Origin: an uncultured Christensenellaceae bacterium
Lineage (GTDB): Bacteria; Bacillota; Clostridia; Christensenellales; UBA3700
DNA length: 64,000 nucleotides
Assembly: GCA_910587685.1 (NCBI GenBank)
Contig: CAJUMY010000002.1
Location: 186,001-250,000, forward strand
Reading direction: 5' to 3'
Shown piece by piece: positions 25,400-33,533 of the stretch. A model generated the notes under the pieces. It was not told where the DNA came from. It saw only the letters and a list, made by a program, of their open reading frames with translations, and made no database searches. The position numbers and the translations under genes were made by a program. The first letter of the stretch is position 1. Each line of letters opens with the position of its first letter.

Positions 25400-27196
25400 A
25401 TGGCAGAGCTATTGAACGGACTTAAAAGAACAAAAATGTGCGGAGAGTTCAGAAGCTGCGACATAGGAAAGGAAGTCGTAGTAATGGGCTTTATCGGAAA
25501 ATACAGAAATCTCGGCAACTTACTTTTTATCGACGTAAGAGACAGAAGCGGTATAGTGCAGGTATCGTTCGACGAAACGACGCCTAAGGATATTTTCGAA
25601 AAGGCGGAGAGACTTCGTAACGAGTTCGTCGTCGCCTGCGTCGGTGTCGTAAGAAGCAGGGGAGGAAACGTCAATAAGAATATTCCTACCGGTGAAATAG
25701 AGATAATCGCGTCCGATCTTAGGATTTTGTCGGAAGCGGAAGTCGCGCCTTTTATCGTGAACGACGATGCGAACGTCGGCGAACAGCTTCGTCTTAAGTA
25801 CAGATATATTGATCTGAGACGCCCGTCTCTTCAGAAGATCATGGCTGTAAGGAGCAAGATCTCGCATATCGCGAGAAACTATCTCGACGAACACGGATTT
25901 CTTGAGGTGGAGACTCCGTATCTCGGAAAGAGTTCTCCCGAGGGCGCGAGAGACTATCTCGTTCCGTCGCGAATACATAAAGGAGAGTTTTACGCGTTGC
26001 CGCAGTCGCCGCAACTTTTCAAACAGCTTCTTATGATAAGCGGTACGGATAGATATTATCAGATAGCGAAATGCTTCAGAGACGAAGACCTGAGAGCTAA
26101 CAGACAGCCCGAATTTTCGCAGATAGACTTCGAGATGTCGTACGTAGAAGATCCCGAGGACGTTATGGAGATAGCGGAAGGACTTATCAAGGAAATATTC
26201 GGAGAATGTCTCGGTATGACGTTTGACGGCAAGTTCAGAAGGATGCCGTACGCGACGGCTATGTCGAGATACGGAAGCGATAAACCCGATACGAGATTCG
26301 GACTCGAAATAGAGGATATATGCGATATAGCGAAGGATAGCGGTTTCCCCGTATTCAAAGACGCGGTATCGAACGGACTGGTCGTTAAGGCGATAAATGC
26401 GAAAGGACTTGCCGAGTCGCTTTCGAGAAAAGATATCGACAAATTGGTAGCGTTCGTCAAGGATTACGGAGTGAAGGGACTTCCGTATATAGCGATAAAA
26501 GAGAGCGGGGTAGCTTCTTCGTTTATGAAATTCATGAGCGAAGACGAGCTCAACGCCATCATAGAAAGAATGGGCGCGGAGAAAGGAGACATACTGTTTT
26601 TTGCTGCGGACAGTTACTACACGGCGTGTACGAGTCTCGGCGCGTTGAGACTGCACCTTGCCAATACTTTCGATCTTTACGACAGGTCGAAGTACGATTT
26701 CCTTTGGGTCGTGGATTTCCCGCTTCTCGAATACAGCGAGGAAGAGAAGAGATACGTTGCGGTGCATCATCCGTTCACGAGCGCAAAGAGCGAAGATATA
26801 CCTCTTCTTGACAGCGATCCGCTCAAGGTAAGGGCTAACGCTTACGACCTCGTTATCAACGGAGAAGAGTCGGGAGGCGGAAGTATCCGTATCCACGACG
26901 TTAAAATGCAGAAGAAGATGTTCAATCTTCTCGGCATGAGCGAGGAGGATATAAAGCTGAGATTCGGATTTTTCGTAGACGCGTTCAGATACGGCGCGCC
27001 TCCGCACGGAGGACTGGCGTTCGGTCTTGACAGACTCGTTATGCTTGTTACCGGAACGGATAATATAAAGGATGTTATAGCGTTCCCGAAAGTGCAGAAC
27101 GCTTCGTGCCTTATGACCGACGCTCCGAGCGTAGTTGAGGACAAGCAGCTCGACGAGCTTAGTCTTATTATCGATAAATGCATAGACGAACAATAG
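25400..27196 (+). CDS. aspS: Aspartyl-tRNA synthetase
   Basis: 598 residues, bacterial type with OB-fold N-terminus, class II core (SPQLFKQLLMISG, YQIAKCFRDEDLRANRQPEF) and the large GAD insertion, ending with motif 3 in GLAFGLDRLVML. Whether it also charges tRNA-Asn cannot be told from sequence. Its last 19 bases overlap tcdA. Confidence 0.97.
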   Translation: MAELLNGLKRTKMCGEFRSCDIGKEVVVMGFIGKYRNLGNLLFIDVRDRSGIVQVSFDETTPKDIFEKAERLRNEFVVACVGVVRSRGGNVNKNIPTGEIEIIASDLRILSEAEVAPFIVNDDANVGEQLRLKYRYIDLRRPSLQKIMAVRSKISHIARNYLDEHGFLEVETPYLGKSSPEGARDYLVPSRIHKGEFYALPQSPQLFKQLLMISGTDRYYQIAKCFRDEDLRANRQPEFSQIDFEMSYVEDPEDVMEIAEGLIKEIFGECLGMTFDGKFRRMPYATAMSRYGSDKPDTRFGLEIEDICDIAKDSGFPVFKDAVSNGLVVKAINAKGLAESLSRKDIDKLVAFVKDYGVKGLPYIAIKESGVASSFMKFMSEDELNAIIERMGAEKGDILFFAADSYYTACTSLGALRLHLANTFDLYDRSKYDFLWVVDFPLLEYSEEEKRYVAVHHPFTSAKSEDIPLLDSDPLKVRANAYDLVINGEESGGGSIRIHDVKMQKKMFNLLGMSEEDIKLRFGFFVDAFRYGAPPHGGLAFGLDRLVMLVTGTDNIKDVIAFPKVQNASCLMTDAPSVVEDKQLDELSLIIDKCIDEQ

Positions 27197-27852
27197 CGCT
27201 TATCGGCGAAGAGAGATATAAAAAGATCGCCGCGAGCAAAGTAGCTGTTATCGGCGTCGGCGGAGTAGGCGGTTACGTCGCGGAAATGATCGCAAGATGC
27301 GGCGTCGGCGACATAACGCTCGTCGACGGCGACGCAGTCGATATCAGCAATTTGAACCGACAGATCATAGCGCTAGTATCTAGCGTAGGACGCTCAAAGG
27401 TCGACGTCGCGAAGGAAAGGATAGCCGATATCAATCCTAATATTAAAGTCACGGCGGTAGCGGAAAGAATATCAGAAGAGAATATCGAATATATTCTTAG
27501 CGGAAAATACGACTATATCATTGACGCTATCGACAGCGTGAAGGACAAAGTCGCTCTTATAAAATTCGCGAAGTCGAAGAACTTTAACATCATATCGTCA
27601 ATGGGCGCAGGCAACAGATATAAAGATTGCGTATACGCCGTCGCGGATATATATAAGACCAAATACGATCCTTTGGCGAAGAAGATGCGCGGACTAATGA
27701 GAAAGGAAGGCATAGAAGAGCTTGAAGTATGCTATAGCGAAACGCCTGCGGAACCGATAGTCGGCGGCTTTATAGGAAGTATATCTTATACGCCCGCTAT
27801 GTGCGGAATAACTATCGCCGCGCACGTTATAAGACGTATCATGGGGGAGTGA
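27178..27852 (+). CDS. tcdA: tRNA threonylcarbamoyladenosine dehydratase TcdA
   Basis: 224 residues of ThiF/E1-like fold. The nucleotide-binding motif GVGGVGGYVAEMIARCGVGD, the DGD after it, and DAIDSVKDKVALI mark TcdA (CsdL) among ThiF homologues. It cyclises t6A37 to ct6A in an ATP-dependent step. It overlaps aspS by 19 bases, so both come from one mRNA. Confidence 0.92.
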   Translation: MHRRTIALIGEERYKKIAASKVAVIGVGGVGGYVAEMIARCGVGDITLVDGDAVDISNLNRQIIALVSSVGRSKVDVAKERIADINPNIKVTAVAERISEENIEYILSGKYDYIIDAIDSVKDKVALIKFAKSKNFNIISSMGAGNRYKDCVYAVADIYKTKYDPLAKKMRGLMRKEGIEELEVCYSETPAEPIVGGFIGSISYTPAMCGITIAAHVIRRIMGE

Positions 27853-27855
27853 ATC

Positions 27856-28287
27856 ATGGTCGAAGTGGGACAGGTCATAGAGATAAAAAAGGATAAAGCG
27901 GTAGTTCGTTTTTCAAGGAAGACGTCGTGCGACAAGTGCGGAATGTGCGCCTTTAAGAAGGACGATATGTTCGTCAAGTGCACCCTTCTCAATTCGCTCA
28001 ACGCCCGCGTCGGCGACAGCGTCAAAGTTCATATGGGAAAAGGTTACGTTCTGACAGCCGCGGTGATAGTTTATCTTATCCCGCTTTTGCTTGCGGGAAT
28101 AGCGCTGTTAGCGACGTTTGCGTTTAAGGAATATATACAGTTTATAGCTGTGGCGGTAGCGCTTGTCGCAGGGTTTACGGCGGCGGCTATAATAGACAAG
28201 CGGGTCATCGCAAAGAAAAAAGGATTCAGACCTACAATGGTTGAAATAATCAATATCAATGACGGAGGTAATAAGGATAATGAGTGA
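27856..28287 (+). CDS. rseC: RseC/MucC-family membrane protein
   Basis: 143 residues. The N-terminal half has the four-Cys pattern C-x2-C-x2-C around residues 25-31 (CDKCGMC) plus a later Cys near VKCTL. It is followed by two transmembrane helices (about 60-78 and 88-108) and a cytoplasmic Lys-rich tail. The RseC family (SoxR-reducing system) works beside the RNF complex in other bacteria; no rnf genes are in this window. trxA overlaps its end by 8 bases, which hints at a redox function. Confidence 0.85.
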   Translation: MVEVGQVIEIKKDKAVVRFSRKTSCDKCGMCAFKKDDMFVKCTLLNSLNARVGDSVKVHMGKGYVLTAAVIVYLIPLLLAGIALLATFAFKEYIQFIAVAVALVAGFTAAAIIDKRVIAKKKGFRPTMVEIININDGGNKDNE

Positions 28288-28603
28288 AAAGGTGATAATG
28301 ATAGACAAAGATAATTTCGGCGAAGTTATGAACGGAGATAAGTTGGTGCTTCTCGACTTTTTTGCAAGCTGGTGCGGACCGTGCAAAATGCTTGCGCCGG
28401 TCATAGACAAGATAGCGGAGGAGTATGAGGGCAAAGCGGCAATATGCAAATGCGATGTTGACGAAAATAACGAGATTGCTTCCGAATTTGCCGTTTCGTC
28501 GGTGCCGACGCTCTTCTTTATAAAGGATAAAAAGATCGTAGACAAGATAGTCGGACTCGCAAATCCTAAAGTGATAAAGACTATTCTCGATAATAATATC
28601 TAA
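28280..28603 (+). CDS. trxA: Thioredoxin
   Basis: 107 residues from ATG 28280, chosen because a GGAGG at 28264-28268 and an AAGG serve it; an earlier in-frame ATG (28259) lies before that GGAGG. Active-site WCGPC (Cys32, Cys35), FFAS before it and the cis-proline VSSVPTLFF are all intact. It is a general disulfide reductase in the cytoplasm. It ends the hisS-aspS-tcdA-rseC-trxA run. Confidence 0.94.
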   Translation: MSEKVIMIDKDNFGEVMNGDKLVLLDFFASWCGPCKMLAPVIDKIAEEYEGKAAICKCDVDENNEIASEFAVSSVPTLFFIKDKKIVDKIVGLANPKVIKTILDNNI

Positions 28604-28656
28604 AACAAAGAGACGGGAAACATAGATTGACAAGCGGGGAGCCTGCGATTTGATAG

Positions 28657-28690
28657 AACGCGATGATTTTATGCGTTACGTTACGTTTTT
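28657..28690 (+). terminator. Possible weak terminator after trxA
   Basis: AACGC...GCGTT with an inner AT/AT pair forms a short stem, with a TTTTTT tract about 10 nt later. The spacing is poor. Confidence 0.3.
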
Positions 28691-28765
28691 TGCTTACCGT
28701 TTTGCAAAAATTGAAACAACTAACAAGAAAATATATTTAACCGATTTACATTAAGGAGATTAAAA

Positions 28766-30016
28766 ATGATTGATTTGAGTTTGATCAAGAGAGTGGACGA
28801 AGAGCTTTACGAGTCAATGGAGCTTGAACTTAAGAGACAGAGGAACAATATCGAGCTTATTGCGAGCGAGAATATCGTCAGTCCTGCGGTCATGGCTGCT
28901 ATGGGCACGCACTTTACCAATAAGTACGCCGAAGGCTATCCCGGTAAAAGATATTACGGCGGCTGTCAGTTCGTTGACGTTGCGGAAGAATTGGCAAGAG
29001 AGAGAGCAAAAAAGGTTTTCGGAGCAGAGCACGCCAACGTTCAACCGCACAGCGGAGCGCAGGCTAACTTTGCGGTATATTTTGCTCTTTTGAAACCCGG
29101 CGATACCATTATGGGTATGAACCTTGCGCACGGCGGTCACTTGACTCACGGAAGTCCCGTCAACGTATCGGGAAGCTATTTTAACATAGTTCCTTACGGC
29201 GTCGAAGAGGATACTCTCGTCATTGATTACGATAACGTTGAGAAGATAGCTAAAGAGTGCAATCCCAAGATAATAGTTGCAGGCGCGAGCGCTTATCCGA
29301 GAGCAATAGATTTCAAGAGACTTCGCGAGATAGCCGACAGCGTCGGAGCTATACTCATGGTCGATATGGCTCATATCGCAGGACTCGTTGCGGCAGGACT
29401 CCACGAGAACCCCGTTAAGTACGCGCAGATAGTAACTACTACTACTCATAAGACGTTGAGAGGTCCGAGAGGCGGTATGATCCTCTGCACCGAAGAATAC
29501 GCTAAAGCTATAGACAAGGCTGTATTCCCCGGAACGCAGGGCGGTCCGCTAATGCACGTAATCGCGGCTAAAGCAGTAGCATTGAAAGAAGCGATGACCG
29601 ACGAATTCAAGCAGTATCAGACGCAGATAGTCAAGAACGCAAAGAAACTTGCCGAGACCCTTATGAACGAAGGCATCGATCTTGTCAGCGGAGGAACGGA
29701 CAATCATCTTATGCTTATCGACCTCACGAAGAAGGGACTTACAGGTAAAGAGATAGAGAAACTCCTCGACGAAGCTCATATCACGGCGAATAAGAACGCT
29801 ATACCGTTCGATCCCGAGAAGCCGTTCGTTACCTCGGGAATAAGAATAGGTACTCCTGCAGTTACCTCGAGAGGAATGAAAGAGGACGAGATGGTCGTTA
29901 TAGGTAAGTGCATAGCCGATATTATCAATAATAAGGAAGCGGCTGTCGAGAGAGTAGGTAAGACTATCGGCAATCTCTGCGAGAAGTTCCCGCTTTATGA
30001 AAACGACGTAATGTAA
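28766..30016 (+). CDS. glyA: Serine hydroxymethyltransferase
   Basis: 416 residues. The PLP lysine Lys229 is in [14 protein letters not shown], and further SHMT blocks are [15 protein letters not shown] and [15 protein letters not shown]. It interconverts serine and glycine and feeds methylene-THF, which TrmFO upstream also uses. An AAGGAG site precedes the ATG. No glycine or THF riboswitch shape was recognised in the 160-bp leader. Confidence 0.98.
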   Translation: MIDLSLIKRVDEELYESMELELKRQRNNIELIASENIVSPAVMAAMGTHFTNKYAEGYPGKRYYGGCQFVDVAEELARERAKKVFGAEHANVQPHSGAQANFAVYFALLKPGDTIMGMNLAHGGHLTHGSPVNVSGSYFNIVPYGVEEDTLVIDYDNVEKIAKECNPKIIVAGASAYPRAIDFKRLREIADSVGAILMVDMAHIAGLVAAGLHENPVKYAQIVTTTTHKTLRGPRGGMILCTEEYAKAIDKAVFPGTQGGPLMHVIAAKAVALKEAMTDEFKQYQTQIVKNAKKLAETLMNEGIDLVSGGTDNHLMLIDLTKKGLTGKEIEKLLDEAHITANKNAIPFDPEKPFVTSGIRIGTPAVTSRGMKEDEMVVIGKCIADIINNKEAAVERVGKTIGNLCEKFPLYENDVM

Positions 30017-30050
30017 TTTTAACGATCGCGCAAATTTTAATAAAATAACG

Positions 30051-30092
30051 AATAACCGCAGTCTCGTAACGTGATTGCGGTTATTTCCTTGT
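30051..30092 (+). terminator. Terminator-like hairpin after glyA
   Basis: Ten-bp perfect stem AATAACCGCA / TGCGGTTATT, 15-nt loop, short T/C tract. Confidence 0.6.
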
Positions 30093-30198
30093 TGTAAATT
30101 AATAGATAAGTTCGATATGCGGGTAGGCGTGCGTTTTTTTGTTACGTTTTACGATACGCATTGCGTAAACAACGACCGCAATAGTTATCGGATTGATG

Positions 30199-30235
30199 AA
30201 CGCGTCTTAAAAAGACGCGTTTAAGTTTTGATTTT
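30199..30235 (+). terminator. Strong hairpin between glyA and the convergent regulator
   Basis: Ten-bp perfect stem AACGCGTCTT / AAGACGCGTT with a 3-nt loop, then TTAAGTTTTGATTTT. It sits between two converging genes and may stop reading from the left; the minus side has no T run. Confidence 0.7.
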
Positions 30236-30264
30236 ATCAATAATACGTTTATTAACGAATGAAA

Positions 30265-30813
30265 TTATTTTTCGAGAATTACGGTCAGGAATTTACTCGT
30301 TCCGTTCATCGACACTTGCGCGTGCGGTTTGTCGGCGTTAAAATAAATGCTGTCGCCCTTTCTCAGATAGTATTCTCTGTCGTTGACGATGACCCTTATC
30401 GAACCTTCGAGCACGTAGTTGAACTCCTGACCGCTGTGTATGACGAGTTCCGGTTCTACGCCTTCGTCGAGAGTTACTATCATCGGCTCCATCGCTCTTC
30501 CGTAAAAGTTATGCGCAAGCGACGTAAAGGAGTATCCTTCGTATCTGTCGACTTTCATGCCTTTGCCTTCGTATACTACGCATGGCGCGCTGGAAAGATT
30601 GTCTTCGCCGGTAAGTATGACGGTAGGGTCGATAGAGAGCGCCGAAGCTATGCTGTAGAGATGCCCGATAGGTATGTCCTTTGTTCCCGCTTCGTATTCC
30701 ATATAGTCTTCGAGAGGTATATGAGCGCTGATCGCGAGTTCTTTTTGAGAGAAGTCGGAAAATTCTCTTAGATCCTTTATTCTTTCGGCAATTTTAAGTA
30801 TCTGACTGTTCAT
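30265..30813 (-). CDS. XRE-family transcriptional regulator with C-terminal cupin
   Basis: 182 residues from the ATG at 30811-30813, supported by GGAGAC just upstream; a longer frame starting at 30882 would cover the promoter. Residues ~6-60 form an XRE helix-turn-helix (FSQKELAISAHIPLEDYMEYEAGTK), and residues ~105-180 a cupin barrel (HSGQEFNYVLEGSIRVIV, then YFNADKPHAQV). Such proteins often sense a small ligand in the cupin. It is convergent to glyA and divergent from yqfC. Two palindromes overlap its own promoter, so autoregulation is likely; its target genes are unknown. Confidence 0.9.
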   Translation of the reverse strand: MNSQILKIAERIKDLREFSDFSQKELAISAHIPLEDYMEYEAGTKDIPIGHLYSIASALSIDPTVILTGEDNLSSAPCVVYEGKGMKVDRYEGYSFTSLAHNFYGRAMEPMIVTLDEGVEPELVIHSGQEFNYVLEGSIRVIVNDREYYLRKGDSIYFNADKPHAQVSMNGTSKFLTVILEK

Positions 30814-30862
30814 TTCGAGTCTCCTTTTGAATAACGAAAATATATTTACTGATAAACGTTTT

Positions 30863-30905
30863 ATACTATTAGTATTATACATTATTTGTTAGCTATTGAC
30901 AATAG
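30863..30905 (-). promoter_or_regulatory. SigA promoter with two palindromic operators
   Basis: On the minus strand TTGTCA (30902-30897), 17-bp spacer, TATAAT (30879-30874). CTATTGACAATAG (30893-30905) covers the -35 and ATACTATTAGTAT (30863-30875) touches the -10, both near-perfect inverted repeats. Confidence 0.75.
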
Positions 30906-31092
30906 ATAAGCGTTAAAAGGGCGAATTTTTTTTAGCGCAGAGAGGTGTTTTTAAGAAACTTTGACGAAAAATATGCAGTTTCAAAGCGTTTCGATACGAT
31001 AGGGTCGACCGAATACTTGTATTGAGCGCGGGCGGCAAGATACGCCTGTTGATACGCGGACGATATGGAGAGCGTCGCTCCGCAAGTAATTT

Positions 31093-31120
31093 CATATTTG
31101 ACGATAGTAATACATAATAT
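31093..31120 (+). promoter_or_regulatory. SigE-type sporulation promoter for yqfC-yqfD
   Basis: CATATT (31093-31098), 14-bp spacer, CATAATAT (31113-31120). This fits the mother-cell SigE pattern (ATATT, 13-15 bp, CATACAnT at six of seven fixed positions). yqfCD belongs to the SigE regulon of Bacillus. Confidence 0.65.
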
Positions 31121-31145
31121 TATATTAAAAGCGAGGTTTTATATA

Positions 31146-31418
31146 ATGAGTTTTATAGGCGAGATTCTTGATAAATTTTCAATAGATATGAAAGAGAACG
31201 TGAACGGATATAAAATTACCGTTATCAACGGAGTAGGCGCGCTGGTAGAGGGACATAGGGGCGTGATAGCACTCGAAAGCCACGAAGTAAAACTGCGAAT
31301 TAACAAAAGTTACATATTAATAAAAGGCGAATCGCTAAAACTCAAAGAGATAGGAGACTCGGACGCTTATATTGTCGGCAAGATAGTCGGAACGGAGATA
31401 GTACGCAATGAAAAATGA
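31146..31418 (+). CDS. yqfC: Sporulation protein YqfC
   Basis: 90 residues from ATG 31146 with a GCGAGG site; an earlier in-frame ATG at 31065 lies upstream of the promoter. It is a YabP/YqfC-family all-beta protein (ENVNGYKITVINGVGALVEGH, then SYILIKGESLKLKEI). Its role in the mother cell is not known in molecular detail. It overlaps yqfD by 11 bases. Confidence 0.93.
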   Translation: MSFIGEILDKFSIDMKENVNGYKITVINGVGALVEGHRGVIALESHEVKLRINKSYILIKGESLKLKEIGDSDAYIVGKIVGTEIVRNEK

Positions 31419-32535
31419 CGTCAGAATATTTGTTAAAGGCAATCCTACGAGGATAATAAACAAGCTCAATTATTTGCTTATAAACGTTTACGACGTGAAG
31501 AGCGTAGACGGAGGACTCGTAATAAGCGTTCGCTATGCCGACAGGGAAAAGACCGTCGCCGCGATGAAGGCAATGGATTACGAGTGTATAATTCTGAAAA
31601 ACGGAATTTTAGAACGCATATATATTGGTTTTACGTCGCATCTCGGAGTTTTCGCGGGTATTGCCGTCGTACTTGCGATAATATTTATCTTCAGTATGCT
31701 CACATTCGAGATAAAAGTTACGGGACTTGATAACGTGCCTAGAAGCGAGATCGAGACTGTTCTTTCGGAGTGCGGGATCAAAAAGTTCGGATGGAAAGTA
31801 AAAGACGTCGGGTCTCTTGCCGAAAAGATACTTGAAGACGTGGACGGACTCTCTTACGTCAACTGCGAATACAACGGATTCGAGCTTAGGATAGACGTAA
31901 AGGAAGAGCTTCGCGGAGCCGATATGTCAAAGGACAACGAGGGCAATATAATCGCAAATTCAGACGGCATCATAACGCGTATCGCAGTTAAAGAGGGAAC
32001 GGCTTTAGTCAAAGCGAACGATAGGGTCAGAAAGGGAGATATTTTAATAGCCGCATATATCACGGTGGGAGAGGGAGATTCAGAAAAGAGGATAGAGTGT
32101 AATGCGAGCGGCAAAGTATACGCCCGTACGTTTGAGAGCGAAAGCGTCGTCGTCGCGGAGACCAACGTCGTGAACGTGAGGAGCGGCAACGTCAAGAAAA
32201 AGACTGCGGTGTCTATCGCTTCTCTCAAGAGCAAAGTTCCCGAAAGTCCCTTTCAAAATTACGACGTCGAAGTCGAAACTCATACGGTATACGGCATCGT
32301 TCCGCTGACCGTCAAGACTTACTATTTTTACGAGCTTTGCGAAAAAGTTTATTCGATAGAAGACGGCGAATACAAAGACGCTCTTATCAATAACGCCAAG
32401 GCTCGACTCAATATGACGCTGACAGACGATAAAAAATTCATAAAAAGCTGGATAATCGAAAAAAAGCTGGACAATTTATATATAATAGATGTATACTATG
32501 AACTGGAAGAATTAATAGGCGGAGGAAATATTTGA
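31408..32535 (+). CDS. yqfD: Sporulation protein YqfD
   Basis: 375 residues. It has a cytoplasmic N-terminal part, one transmembrane helix (about 74-96, LGVFAGIAVVLAIIFIFSML) and a large outside part with the GITRIAVKEGTALVKANDRVRKGD biotinyl-lipoyl-like segment typical of YqfD. It is a membrane protein needed for normal spore formation in Bacillus. The phoH TTG start overlaps its stop. Confidence 0.93.
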   Translation: MKNDVRIFVKGNPTRIINKLNYLLINVYDVKSVDGGLVISVRYADREKTVAAMKAMDYECIILKNGILERIYIGFTSHLGVFAGIAVVLAIIFIFSMLTFEIKVTGLDNVPRSEIETVLSECGIKKFGWKVKDVGSLAEKILEDVDGLSYVNCEYNGFELRIDVKEELRGADMSKDNEGNIIANSDGIITRIAVKEGTALVKANDRVRKGDILIAAYITVGEGDSEKRIECNASGKVYARTFESESVVVAETNVVNVRSGNVKKKTAVSIASLKSKVPESPFQNYDVEVETHTVYGIVPLTVKTYYFYELCEKVYSIEDGEYKDALINNAKARLNMTLTDDKKFIKSWIIEKKLDNLYIIDVYYELEELIGGGNI

Positions 32536-33533
32536 ACAGATTCGAATACGAGATCGACTCGTTTGACGAACTTAAGGCGCTTCTTGGAGACTACGACAAG
32601 AATTTGGACGCCATCTCCAAGTGCAGCGATACCCGCATAAGAGTAGGCAGCGACGCGCTCCTCATAGAAGGAGAAGAGGACGCCGTCACCCATGCGAAAA
32701 AACTTTTGGACAAGCTCGTCGAATATATGAGAGAAGGCAACGACATCAACGAGACCAATATACGTATTCTCGACGGACTCATCGCGGAAGGCAGAGAATA
32801 CGAGATATACGATCTAAATAACGCTATAGCCGTTACTTCGCGAGGAAAAGAGATAAGGTGTAAGTCTTCGGGACAGATAAAGTACGTCAAGAGTATTCTC
32901 AAGAACAGCATCGTGTTCGGCGTAGGTCCCGCGGGAACGGGAAAGACTTATCTTGCCGTAGCGCTTGCCGTAAGAGCTTATAAGTCGAGACAGGTAGATA
33001 AGATAATACTTACGCGTCCTGCCGTCGAGGCGGGAGAAAAGCTCGGCTTTCTTCCCGGAGATCTCGGAGCGAAAGTCGATCCCTATCTGAGACCGCTATA
33101 CGACGCTTTGCAGGAGATGTTCGGCGTCGAAACGTATTCGAGACTTATCGAAAAAGGAATTATCGAGATAGCTCCGCTCGCATATATGAGAGGAAGAACT
33201 CTGTCTAATTCGTTCATAATTCTCGACGAAGCCCAGAATACTACGAGAGAGCAGATGAAGATGTTCTTGACAAGAATGGGCGAGGGTAGTAAAATTGTAG
33301 TGACCGGAGACGTTACGCAGATAGATCTGCCGTCGGACAGACAGTCGGGACTTATTCACGCCGCTAAAATACTCGAGGGCGTAGAAGATATAGGGATCGT
33401 CAGACTTTCGGCAAAGGACGTAGTGCGGCACGAACTGGTAGCCAGGATAGTCAAGGCTTACGAAGAGGCCGAGAAACACATAGAGGAGAAAAAGTCAGGA
33501 AGCGTTCTTGATAAAAAAGATGATAAAAAATAA
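32532..33533 (+). CDS. phoH: PhoH-family P-loop ATPase
   Basis: 333 residues starting at a TTG that overlaps the yqfD stop, with GGAGG 11 bases before. Walker A is GPAGTGKT (132-139), Walker B IILDEAQNTT, preceded by a KH-like N-terminal region. YlaK/PhoH proteins are linked to RNA metabolism; the substrate is unknown. It overlaps pgpH by 26 bases, as in the usual phoH-pgpH-ybeY-era operon. Confidence 0.95.
   Translation: MNRFEYEIDSFDELKALLGDYDKNLDAISKCSDTRIRVGSDALLIEGEEDAVTHAKKLLDKLVEYMREGNDINETNIRILDGLIAEGREYEIYDLNNAIAVTSRGKEIRCKSSGQIKYVKSILKNSIVFGVGPAGTGKTYLAVALAVRAYKSRQVDKIILTRPAVEAGEKLGFLPGDLGAKVDPYLRPLYDALQEMFGVETYSRLIEKGIIEIAPLAYMRGRTLSNSFIILDEAQNTTREQMKMFLTRMGEGSKIVVTGDVTQIDLPSDRQSGLIHAAKILEGVEDIGIVRLSAKDVVRHELVARIVKAYEEAEKHIEEKKSGSVLDKKDDKK

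Noticed and set aside
25520..27193. 557-codon open frame antisense to aspS
   Set aside because: Same shadow effect; rich in Arg, Tyr and Ser as expected from reversed codons, and no recognisable domain.
28604..28765. Glycine or THF riboswitch before glyA
   Set aside because: No recognisable aptamer core; only a weak terminator-like hairpin was found.
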